Positions 29,226 to 40,196 of a stretch of DNA of 64,000 nt are shown one piece after another. How positions within the stretch are numbered: the stretch's first letter is position 1; each line of letters starts with the position of its first letter. A program made the position numbers and the translations under genes. Below the pieces are notes generated by a model that saw only the letters and a list, made by a program, of their open reading frames with translations, was not told the origin of the DNA and searched no databases. Source of the DNA: Pegea sp. RAD2-039. Lineage: Eukaryota; Chordata; Thaliacea; Salpida; Salpidae. The DNA is taken from assembly GCA_034620365.1 (NCBI GenBank), contig JAQGEQ010000322.1, positions 310,001 to 374,000 on the forward strand. The letters run 5' to 3'.

Positions 29226-32200
29226 ATGGGAACAACAGTTTCAAAACAAAATAAAAAAGTTGTTTCAAAAACTTTGGAAATGGATAAAGTCGCAATAGAA
29301 GGTAATTGATTTATAAAACGTTTCTTATAATTATTGAATATGAACCACCACTGTAAATTGAACGCTTTAATAACTTACGTCAGAAGTTATCCATAACTTT
29401 GAAATTTTGTTTCTAGTCAACTTAAAAAAAGATGAAAAGATTAAAAGCCAAGCGAAAGAAATCAGAAGACTTAAAAAAGAAAATGGAATGCTAAAAGAAG
29501 AGATAGAACTTCTCGAAGAAAGACTTGGTCAACATGACGATATGATTACTTACCTTGAAAACTCAGCTCCTGATAAATCAAAGGCGAGAAAATAATTTAA
29601 AATTTTTAGTTTTTTAATTGATGATTAGTTTCAATAATTTATATCAATCAGAAAACGGATCGAATTAAAGACTTGAACGATCGTAATTTACCTGAAATTG
29701 GTGACCCTGTAGTGTCGATGTGGTCCTCAAGTATGTGGCAATACTTTACTGGTAAGTGACACTTTGATTGAAATCAGTCATGCGTGAATTATAATCTTTT
29801 TATGTTTTGCCATTTTCGTTGTAAGTACTTTCTAGCGTCAACTCTCGGAAATAAAAAAATTCTATCAACTTTTTTGAAGCTACAATTGAAAGTTTCGACC
29901 GAAACACACTTCGTTACACAATTGATTGGGACGATAACGACCCAACTGGTCGAGAAGTGGACTATTTCAATCTAGCTCTTGATAAAGTACCATCAGAAGA
30001 TTCAGTAGCGGTGGGTTCAACTGTTCTATTCCATCAAGGAAGGTAGATATTTCTTCTATTGATCATAAAATATCAAAAAGAAGTTTTTATGATTCAGTAA
30101 ATAATCAAACCTCACGACTTCGATAAAATCCAATTTGACTTTAAAACTATTAGTACACTGATGTAGTTGCTCACACTAACTGCCAGGTTTTTTTGCTACA
30201 AACTTCTTTTAGCTTTGTTTTGTTGGTCAAGGAGCTGAAGTCAACTGGCTTCTGCAGGCGTCTCAATCCACTTTTTCCGATTCACAGATCTGATCTTTCT
30301 TCAGGTACAACGCCACATTTATTCAAGGCGTGAGCAGAAGTGGAGGTCTTCGTTGGCATCAAGGGGTCATAGAAAAGGTCTCGACTGCTCCAGATGGATA
30401 TAAATCGTATTTTGGACGTCACACTAAATCTGAAGCAGATGGTAAATGGATCACTTATAAGGTGCCCCAGATTTTTGCCTCTGTGACGTAATCATCACGT
30501 GACTCGTTCAGGATTACAACCTCAATTTTGAAGGATATAAAATTGAAGATTTAAGGATGCCACCAAATGTTTTTGACATTCTGGTGGAAGATGAAGGTTT
30601 GTTCAATCTTTTACATGATGATGTCACAAATCAGTGACGTCATAGATGATGAATCTGATGATGAAATTGAATCTCATGACGTCTACATCTCTTACACGAA
30701 AGTAAACAGTCCTTCTGCAATCGCGAATGAAGAAGTCCGGGAAGATCTTCCTCCTTCGTATGAAGAAGTGGTTCTGGAAGATATTTGTGATCCACGAGAC
30801 ATAGCAAAGAGTCTGAAAGATAAAGGAGTGAAAGTGACTAGTATGGAAGATGAAGAATATCTCAGGATCGTGGGCAAATTGAAGAAGAGTAAAGTTTTCA
30901 TCGCGTGTCTTAGTGATGAGTATGCAAGCAATGAAAGATGTAGAATGGAGTTTCAATTTGCAAAAAAGACTCTGAAGATTCCAGTGATCCCAGTTGTGGT
31001 GAGAGAGCTCTTTCAGAATCATTGATTCTCAATCTTCTGTTGTAGGTTGGAACCAATTCATTTCAGTGGCAAATGACTGTTGTGGGATTACTAATCGCTG
31101 GTGATCTCTACATCCATTTTAAAAATAAAGATGTTGAAGATCTGAAGATGTTGGAGCTGTGTAAGGCGCTCAAAGAGCTCCTCCCGGAGTTACAGATCGA
31201 AGGAGTCCAGCATCTCGCCACCGGTGATGCTAAGATGTGTCTAGAAGTTGATCCCAAAAAATCAATTACAGGTCTACAGCGACATCTAGTGTCAAAAGTT
31301 AACTTAAATACCTCTTCAGGAAGAGAAACAGCTCAGGGAGGCTCTGATCTCTTCTTCAGTTATTGCTGGGCAAACTCTAAAGATTCTTTCGAGCGTAAAG
31401 AGATCTCTGAGCTCCACGGACACAAATTCAATGACCCTCGGATGTTGCTGAATCAATTGAGCGAGAAGACAGGGATGAGATCTTGGATGGATGTAGATCG
31501 ATTGAGTGGATCAGATGAAATGGGATTGGTTAGTTACTGAGTCTTAGGAAGTTTCTGATTGGTTGTTGATAGTTTGGGCAGATTGCTTCAGGAATCACAT
31601 CTGCGAAGATAGTCGTTTGTTGTGTGAGTTTGGAATATGCAAATAGCGATAATTGCCGGATGGAGCTTCAATTTGCAGTGAAGTCCCTAAAGAAGCCAAC
31701 AATCGCCTTGATAGTAGGTGAGTGGGGCGTGTGAGGGATTATTTTCAAATCAGGGGCACTTTTTTTTATAGGTGATTCGGATAAATGGATTCAGACTTCA
31801 ATTGGGAAATTGATCTTAGAAAAGATCCCGTTCTTTAATCTCTTATCAATCTCCAATCAGCAACAATTAGATGACGTCATCACTGATATTACGTAACAGA
31901 CATACAAATATAAATCAGAGAGTTAAAGTTGTGACGTTACAGCTGTGAGATGACGAAACAATTGAAGGAAGCGGATTCAAAGAACCAACAACGCCCCAAA
32001 CATATCTTCCGTGCCCCTGTTAAAGGAGATCACGTAATCTGTTTACATCGCGATTGGGCGTATTACATGGCAACAGTCGTTGCCTTCGACGAAGCTCTGA
32101 TGTCATATACAGTTGATTGGGATGATGGAGATCCTTCTGGAAGAATCCAATCTTACCAGGTGAGAGCATCTTCCAATCAATCCACAAATGATCTTTAGTG

Positions 32201-32637
32201 AGGATCGCAAATTACAACAAATTAGATTTTTGTAGAAGTTTTCTAAATGATTTTTAGGATTTGGCTCTGAATAAGATCCCGGAATCCGATAGTTACATTG
32301 GGATCGGGACGACTGTGCTCTTCAGTCAAGGAGCATATTCAGAGACTGCTGGTAATAATATAGGAGGTGTGAGGTTTCATCAGGGAAAGATTACTGAAAT
32401 ATCAACAGATGAAGTTGGAATTATAAGGTTTGGGACTTTTTTATCACTTTGATTGATCTTCATCTTCATCTTATTTGTAGATATAGTGGGAGACATAGTA
32501 AGAATGAAGCTGATGGCAAATGGATTAGCTATAAAGGATATGAAGAAGAATTCTTCAACAAGCCAAGAGAAGAACTTAGGCTTACTCCAAATGCAATGGA
32601 TGCTTTGATGGCTTGCAGGAAACAATTTGCTTTATGA
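29226..32637 (+). CDS. Tandem-TIR protein with duplicated WDD (Tudor-like) modules
   Basis: Exons: 29226-29301, 29417-29583, 29652-29751, 29880-30042, 30305-30461, 30512-30596, 30646-30998, 31046-31528, 31573-31717, 31772-31892, 31943-32159, 32258-32427, 32481-32637 (797 aa). The start is the first in-frame ATG and gives MGTTVSK, a good N-myristoylation signal. Order: coiled coil (about 25-80), module A (about 90-245, with TIDWDDNDPTGR and SEADGKWITYK), LPPSYEEV, TIR-A (DVYISY to IPVIPVVVG), TIR-B (DLFFSYCWA, SWMDVDRLSG, ALIVG), module B (TVDWDDGDPSGR, NEADGKWISYK). Both TIRs keep CRME, the position of the catalytic Glu of SARM1-type NADases. TIR-A lacks the W-x-D BB-loop strand. Intron 2 seems to use a GC donor (29584). 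Reading through the intron at 31893 would stop after TIR-B. AATAAA follows at 32653. Likely innate immune or NAD-related signalling at membranes; this is inferred. Confidence 0.82.
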
Positions 32638-34467
32638 TCAGTTTGAAAAATTAATAAATTAGATTTGATAAAAAATATTTTAGAATATTCTATGCAAATG
32701 TTTATCTTGTAACTGATCTACGAGAAATAACTTGTTTATAAACACTCGTGTTCTTTTATTATTGGTTTAACAATTTTCACAATTTATGAAATCGCCAAAT
32801 ATTTTTATTAATTAATAATCAAGAATATTTTTTTGGTTCACTTTTTTTATAGTAACTAAAACAGATTAAGTTTATTACCTTGACTAGAAAAACTTTGTAG
32901 CCAGCAAACAAAATTTCAAATAATTTTCGTGTTTAATGGTCAATGTCAACAGCTACCATGGCAGTCATTATCCTAATACTTATTAAAATTGGCTGAAACC
33001 CGTTTATTAAATATGAGTTGCTGGATACATTTGAAACCATTATACAAATTTTATCGACGAATTTTTTAAGGTGAGGTTACTTTCCAGCATAATAAGGAAT
33101 TTTTGTAACAAATTTGACGTTTTAATGGAATTCTGAAGTTTTATTTCTTTTTTATAAAAACTTTGTTCCTCTTTCTTTAGATATCAAGTTGAAAACAGAA
33201 ACTCAAAATGATACTTTTTATTTGGGAAGAGTTTTTAATTAAGAAAATTAGTCGTATTTTATATCTATGGGTTTTATTCTAGAAGAACTTTTAATGTATA
33301 CAAAGCAACAGTTTGCAAAATTTTGAAATCGGAATGAATTAATATCATTTTCTTTATTGACTTTAAATAACTTTCATTTGAATTAAGTACATCCTTATTC
33401 GAGATAAATTTTATGAATCATTTAGAAAAACGTTTAATTCTTAATCTGAAGACATCAAGAAAATTAAATAAAAACAAATATTGGTTTACTGCAAAATAAA
33501 ACAGTGATATAAAAATTACCTTTTCAAAATAATTGAAAATAATCAAAAAGTATTATAAAGTATCCTATCTGTAAAACAATTACTTTGTAGAAACTGTATT
33601 CTAAACAGTAACGAACAAAAACGTTAAACTGCAGAACAAAGTGTATGCATCACGTGTATGTCTACGCCAGATACAAGTGACATCTACACAAGCGGTAAAA
33701 ATATTTTCTGTTATACAGTTCAAATATATCACATTATAATTTAGTTATTTTCAATCCCTTTAATGTGAGGCTGTTTTTTTACGTTTTGATGTAAATATAA
33801 CTATGATACAATCTGAATACCATATGAATAAATAAATAAATTGATATTTATATTATTCAAATCAATATTATTATAAAAGTATTTGTTTTTGAGGCATTAT
33901 GTAATTAAACAATAATGACTTTGATCTATATTTCTATAAAGTGTTTATGGTTTAAAATAATATAAAAAAAGTAATCTTATTTATTTATCTAAATTAATTT
34001 TACTTACTAATTAGTATGCTAAACTTTCTTAAATTAAATCATTTAAACCATTTTGATTGCATAAATTGTCTTATATACATATCAAAAATCAATTAGTTTA
34101 AAAACTAACTGTAAAAATATTAAGTAATTGTTGAATGAAATAAGTAAAATCTCTAAAATGTTCATTATTCAACAAAATATTTATTTATTTTAAAAATAAT
34201 TTGTTAAACTGATTTCAGAGATATAATCAAATTTTAAATTTAAATTTTCCTTTTTTTATATTTAATAATTGAACAATGAAAAATACTCTTGTAATTTATA
34301 AATAACAGAAACTGATTAGGCAATATTTTTTTATGTAGCTTGTGTGTTCGCCTAACATAAGAACTTTGGATTGTAATTCCAACAAAACAATTTTAATTCT
34401 CTTCTCAATATCTACTTGAAAACAACTTGGTAAGATCCAACATTTCAGTTTGAAAGCCTTTGTAACT
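32638..34467. other. Intergenic between convergent TIR and integrin-like genes
   Basis: Contains the AATAAA of the TIR gene at 32653-32658, 16 nt after its stop. The rest is AT-rich. I searched the minus strand for FG-GAP repeats, stalk or transmembrane exons that would continue the integrin-like gene and recognised none. The open frame at 34296-34514 on the minus strand overlaps the proposed last exon in another frame. Confidence 0.5.
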
Positions 34468-37093
34468 TCAACCGAAAACTTGACGTACAGATTTATCTTG
34501 TGCTTGGCGGTCAACAGCGTTTAGAAGATTCACAACTTCGTAAAGACCCTGTTTTAACGTTGACGTAGTGATATTAAGTTTGGATCAATTTTGCAGCTTA
34601 TAAAGACATTAAAAGAGCTTTTTGATGATTCATTAAAAACTGTAAAAACTTAAACTTAGCATAAATTATGAAATTTATTTACTTACTTGAAATAAATTCG
34701 GAATTTGTTGAAGTCTGTCGATTCTTGCCGGACTGAAAGGACGATCTTTCCAGCTCTCTCACACTCACAATCACACACATAACTCAATTACTTAAATAAA
34801 AACAATTCTCAAACCTTTGTAGTTGCAGATGAAGTTCCAATTTGAGCGTATTCAAGATTGTAAATGACAGTTGAGTTTGAGTCATTTATTCCTGAGTATA
34901 AATATAAACTGAATTATAAAGAGACTGGGTCGCAGTTAATATTTGTCTTAAATAATGCTTGGCTAAGTTGAAAGTTATGAATTAAAAAGTAGTATACCTT
35001 CAAGGTTCATTGACATAACTTTATTTTGTAAACTTTTTAAAATCCTTTTTAATGATATAAACTTATTAACGTAGAAGTATCGGCTGGTGTCGTTGTTGGT
35101 TATAGTCTAGATAAAAAAAAATTCAGAATTATTAAACAAAACTATTTTTTCAACTGTTTAATAAATATTTAAATTTGGAATATTTAAGTTTGAAATATTT
35201 AAATTGTTTATAATTTGTTAGTTTAAAAAAATTTTTTAATTTTAATTTTTTAAATTTTTTGAAAATTTTAGTTTAAAAAGTTGAATAAAGTCATAATGGT
35301 GGTGTTACTTGGGAGTGGATACTTACCATTAGTTCGTCTATAATTACATTACCCACTCCAACAGCAATGGTTGTAATATTCAATGATTTAAGATAATTTG
35401 AAGTTTGCGGTAAATATTGTGAATCACTCGATCTGTCATGAAATTTTAATGTTAACAAATTTAATTTTTAAATTTTAATTTAATGAAATTAAGTTGGCAA
35501 CTTACGCCCCATCAGTTAACAAAATAAGAATTTTCACTGTCGATGATAAATTATATCTATAGGAAGATTTAAAATCTTCAACTGTTTTATTCAAAGCATG
35601 AGCTGTGTAGGTAGTGAAATTATGAAGAGTGATTTTTTGAACTGATTCCTGTAAATGAATCATTTAAATAGAAATATAATCTTTGATGTAAATCAATTAT
35701 TACGTTAAAGCTGGAAAAATTGCTTATTTCATTTAAATTTATTTCTGTTTTCAAAAATCTTTCGCTTTCACTTTTAGTGTAGTTCTTAGCTTTGCTGTAA
35801 ACATAGAAAGAAAACTTGGTTAGAATTTAGAAACAGAAAATCATTTCTAATAATTTCTTACGTTGAGTAGAAGTAATGTGAATACTGGACTACTCCAATT
35901 TGCGTTCGATTGTTGTATTTTAAAAATGAATTTGCGAAAGTACTTATCCATTTTTTAACTGTATTAAAGTTGTCTTCGCCAACAGAATTTGATCCATCCA
36001 ACACAAACATTATATCCATAGGAAATTTTTTTATGCATGTATACTCTGTGCAATTCGATTTATAAAATTGTTTACCTTTTAAAATATATTTTATTTCAAC
36101 TATTTTTTCAACTTTCATTACAACTAATCAGTTCAAATAACACCTGAGAAATTATTTATATAATAAACTATATTATTATGAGAAATAAAAAATCAAGTTA
36201 CAATTGTAATATGCAGAAGAAGAAAACTTGAAGCTCTAATAGATATTATTAGAATTTTAATCGAATTTGTAAACAGATAAATTTATGAAAATCTTCAATC
36301 TCACCAAAATTTCCATTTCTTTTTTCAATCTGCCAACTTTGCTTCTTGCGAAAATCTTTACGATTATAACAAATTCCTGGCAACATTTTCATTCCAGCGC
36401 AATACTTAGGCTTTGTAACAGAGCACACCTGTAATCGAATCAATAAATCTAAATAACAACTTTTTCAGCTTAAGAAAGAGTTTGAATCAATTTATTCTAC
36501 AATTTTGTGAAAGTTGAAACTACTTAAAAAGTTATCTACCTTTTCACTTTGATTGAATGGTTTTGAAATGCTTAATCCAAAGTTACCAGTAAAAGTAGTT
36601 TGCGTCTTTGTACAAGTGTGTAAAACATTTTTAGACATTTTAAAATACTTTTTATTCACTTTACATTTAAACAGTCCATTTAAATCTGCACAACAATTGA
36701 AACATAAATTAATAAAATATAAGTGAAGTTTAAAAAGTTATTCATAAATTCTGAGAACAACTCTTCAAACAATGAACATTTAAATTGCTTCTTATAAAAT
36801 TGTTCACCTTTTTTTGATTGCTCTGGCTTTTTCGGGGCACCAACTATTAAGGTTCTAGAAGTTAAAAAGATTTTCAATTAAAAATGAAATTATATAAAAA
36901 GTGATTATATCATAAAAATGTCTTACGTATTATTCAGTACAAAATCATAACCAAAATAACGACGTATTTTAATGCCTTTTCGTATTGCAGGAAGTCGAAT
37001 AATTTTTGTAGTATTTTGACGAGCTTCCAAATTAAACGAAAAGGAAACAGAAATTAGTCCCGACAGTATGAAAAATAAGCCATAGAGGTTCAT
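34468..37093 (-). CDS. Short integrin-alpha-like protein with I (VWA) domain
   Basis: Exons on the minus strand: 37093-36927, 36854-36808, 36685-36540, 36428-36305, 36045-35862, 35794-35704, 35648-35506, 35432-35327, 35106-34998, 34891-34815, then weaker 34755-34687 and 34548-34468 (447 aa in all). A signal peptide (MNLYGLFFILSGLISVSFS) precedes FNLEARQ and RRYFGYDFVLNN...TLIVGAP, the hallmark start of the alpha beta-propeller. Further propeller text includes GNFGLSIS and PGICYNRKDF. The I domain follows: MDIMFVLDGSNSVG (MIDAS D-x-S-x-S), a Thr in TTYTAHAL, LLTDGA, TIAVGVGN and the terminal Glu in NLEGIND. Family knowledge: a cell-surface, metal-dependent adhesion receptor paired with a beta subunit. 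Oddity: no remaining propeller blades, stalk or TM. The tail ends VRQVFG. Skipping the last two exons gives a stop at 34811-34809. It could be a secreted form, a fragment or a decaying gene. Confidence 0.72.
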
Positions 37094-38186
37094 GATAATA
37101 GACTTCCTGATCGATAACAAAATCTAATTATAGTTATTTTATTTGATATTCATTTTATAATTATTATAGAAGTATGTTTAAAAAAAGTATAAAATTCTAT
37201 TTAAAGTTTTTCATTTTAAGCTTTAGAATACTGACTTTAGTTTTATCTTTATAAAATAAAACATTTATAGAAAAATTATTTGTGATTCTTGACAATCTAG
37301 TCTTGATCAATTAAATTCTGTGCTATTTAAAGATTCAACTAATTACAATTTCAGACAAAACTCTTATACAAATCAAATTTTCATTTAATGAAATACAATA
37401 AACTATAATTGAAGCTTTTTCTGTAATTTTTCATCTCCAAAATTTTCTTAATTAAGCTTAATAATAACCAAAATAAATTGTTCTTCTATCAATGACTAAC
37501 TTAAAATTAACAGCAATACTTTTGATAGAGTTTATAACATTTTACCTTAACCCTAGCTTTGCACATAATAAATTTCATGCATTCTTTTAACTAAACGTTT
37601 TATTTTGAAATAATTTAATAAACAGATAAAAACTTCCTTATTAGCTTATTATCGTTTCCATATTTCTATTTTCTAATAATAGCTTGCTTTGTAAGAAAAC
37701 TTTAAAATGATAAGATTTAATTTTAAATAACTTTTTCAATTATATCTATAAAAGCATTTTTTGTTTAAAAATCTAAACTGAAAACTCTCCGTTATATACT
37801 TAAAAATATTTTTGTAGAAATGAATCTAATCAGACCTATAATAAAACTGAAGTAATTTAATTTATATATAACTTATAAATTTATTCTTGCGTTCTTTTCT
37901 TGGTTTGTTTATCAATATTTATAGAGTTATTTTAATATTCAGCAGTTTAAACTATTTTTACTTTTATCAGTTATTCTGAATCAAAATGTTTGATTTTAAC
38001 AGAAATTTTATTTTTAGTCTGAAATCTATAATTTCATTGACTCTAAATTTGAAAGATAATAAACTGGTCATATGCTTCTTTTAATATTTTGTATTTAAAA
38101 TAAAGTTCAAACGTATAAAATTGGTAGCTAAAAAAATAAAATTAAACTAGAAACAAAAAAAAATAGACTGAATATTAATAAACGTT
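37094..38186. other. AT-rich spacer
   Basis: About 1.1 kb upstream of the integrin-like gene. Very AT-rich, with no gene or clear promoter motif recognised. Confidence 0.5.
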
Positions 38187-38249
38187 TTGAGAAAATATAG
38201 ATATTTTACAACTTTACATATCATCTTTTACTTTTTATGGCATACAAAC

Positions 38250-38351
38250 GCCGTGAAAGCGCTCTACTACGCCCTCTATCGAGAGCAGAAAATATCCTTT
38301 CCAGCTACGAGTGAAAATGCCACTACTTGGGGATTCTTCGGGACAAGCAAA
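38250..38351 (+). other. Exon-like segment of unknown origin
   Basis: A GC-richer open stretch, followed by a GTAAAA donor-like site at about 38361, reads NAVKALYYALYREQKISF and then ATTWGFFGTSKDYK. It has normal codon use and no family I recognise. It lies just upstream of LINE debris, so it may be part of a mobile element or an isolated exon. Confidence 0.25.
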
Positions 38352-38429
38352 GACTATAAGGTAAAACCCACTGACAATTTACTCACAATTTACAATCAAA
38401 TCTAAAACCGCGATGTTACTGTCTCAAGT

Positions 38430-38640
38430 CACAATAGACCTAGAGAGAGAGGATTGTTCTAAAATCTTAAATTTTTTCCATACCACATAATCAGTACATG
38501 GAACAATCTGCCATCAGAGATTGTCATGTCAAAATCACTTATGCTGTTCAAGAAAAAGCTGAATTGTTATATGAGTCAGCAAATATTCCACAGTTATGGT
38601 GGTAAAAATGACATCTGTAGTAAATACTCGTAATATCGAG
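38430..38640 (+). mobile_element. 3' end of a CR1/jockey-like LINE ORF2
   Basis: The frame from about 38472 to 38633 reads FFPYHIISTWNNLPSEIV followed by MLFKKKLNCYM and a stop. This matches the C-terminal motif common to CR1/jockey-type ORF2 proteins (F-x-R/H-x-I-x-x-W-N-x-L-P, then F-K-x-x-L-D). Upstream is RPRERGLF with a stop, so the copy is truncated and inactive. Confidence 0.68.
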
Positions 38641-38739
38641 TTTTATTCAAACTATTAAGGCGACTAATGATACAAACGATACTGCAACAGTCTATTACCG
38701 AAAGACAACCGTCTAGTAGAGAATGACAAATAACACATT

Positions 38740-39135
38740 TACGTCAGCGGTAAAATAATCATTTAAATCCCATTTGCTTCATCTGGTTGTTATCAAATAT
38801 ATCATAAAACGTTACAGGTGAGATGAAAGCAGGTGAGGCATTTAATGCATTCTGTTGCCGGATCTTCACTAGAGTAAATTTTATTGCAGGATTGCCAATG
38901 CCATTGCAAGCTTGGTTTGATGAGGTCGGTTTGTCAGAATGTTTCTGTATACTGGAACGTAAGTTCTTTCTACATTTATTCAGATCCACCACAATTTTTA
39001 TTTTCATGAAAGATTTTAATTCAACAAAACCAAAAAATTCGGATCGATTTCTTATCCAGATAGAATAATTTTTCTATTGGTAGCACTATTCAATAAAATA
39101 TAACCTGAAAACCTTGTTCTAATAGAATATATACT
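38740..39135 (-). mobile_element. Further LINE-like debris
   Basis: The block around 39086-39124 (AATAAAATATAACCTGAAAA and following bases) matches 21668-21705, the 5' side of the minus-strand LINE at 20155-21700. An open frame on the minus strand (39007-38759) has no clear family. I infer a remnant of the same or a related element; boundaries are approximate. Confidence 0.4.
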
Positions 39136-39542
39136 ATTCTAAAGAATAAGAGTAGAACAAAGATAGTATATTATACATTTTGTATATATAATATTCAAAT
39201 ATAATGTATTTATTCTATGTTGTTTGCTATAAGTGTAATTTAGCAAAGAAAAAGGCTGTGATTAACATCCTTTTGTAAAGTCAAATGTATAACTAAAAGA
39301 TAATCCTAGATATGTTATATTTAAACTGTATATCAGAAGAGCGTTTTACCGCAAACTGAAATACTGTTGAGGACAAAAAGGTGTGTGCTGAAACTTATAA
39401 ACCTACTGGATAAAAATTGGGGGACGATGTTACCAGAGCCGTTAAGTTATATTTGTTTTCCTTTGACAAATGAAACTTTTCAATCAAGATTCACCAGCTT
39501 TAGTAGAAACAAACCTCAGACGCGCAGTATTAGATTATATTA

Positions 39543-40196
39543 GCTTTGCAAGTTAGGACCGGTACTCGTACTAAACCTTATACGCAAGAGCAAGAAGAGA
39601 AGGTCGAACAGCTTTTTCTAATAGATCTTTGGCTCCTTACAAATCCAAGTCGTTACAGAGAACGCAGGGAATTTGTTGCTTATGAAGATGAGTATGTAAA
39701 TTGTTGGATAAGGTCCATTAATTCTCCATGAGTTAGGGATAGATTTGAAAAATCAAGAAAAGAGCTTCATTCTATCACTTAGGAAACAGAAACGTTAAGA
39801 GTTCTTGTCCTTATTCTAGCCAATAAATATGATGATGATAGTGTAAAAAAGTTAAACTGCTGGAGGCTAATCCATTGTAAGTGTGGATTTACTATCCAGA
39901 TGGTAGGGAGTCCAATGCTTCATTGAGAAAGCTAGCTAGATACCCAAATGCTTATAAACAGAATTTTACATTCATTCTGTACAGAGTAACAGGGGACAGT
40001 TTGCTTGACCAAGTGAAGTTTTGATAATTCAGACGACAACGTGATGATGACAACGGAAGAGGGTAAAAAGTTGGACGAATCTACTCCCAATAAGGAAATA
40101 ACAACCAGCTTTGACGATCAGAGTACTAGAAGTATATCCGACGTCGATTTGAAGAACAGCGTAGAAGGAACAGCAGAAGTCCACCAGATCATTTAA
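39543..40196 (+). pseudogene. Broken coding-like region of unknown family
   Basis: Two open stretches have coding-like composition inside AT-rich DNA. 39546-39731 includes TRTKPYTQEQEEKVEQLF and NPSRYRERREFVAYEDEY. 40044-40196 includes MMTTEEGKKLDESTPNKE and ends at a stop. The sequence between them has stops and no tidy splice pairs. It could be an old transposase or gag-like gene, or the relic of a host gene. I do not recognise it. Confidence 0.3.

Noticed and set aside
30624-31022. 132-codon minus-strand open frame
   Set aside because: Antisense to the TIR-A exon. The plus strand has the domain signature.
31950-32637. A separate second gene beginning at ATG 31950
   Set aside because: A 50-nt intron joins it in phase to the TIR-B exon, and its module duplicates the one upstream, so a single protein is more likely. 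Kept as an open question in the findings.
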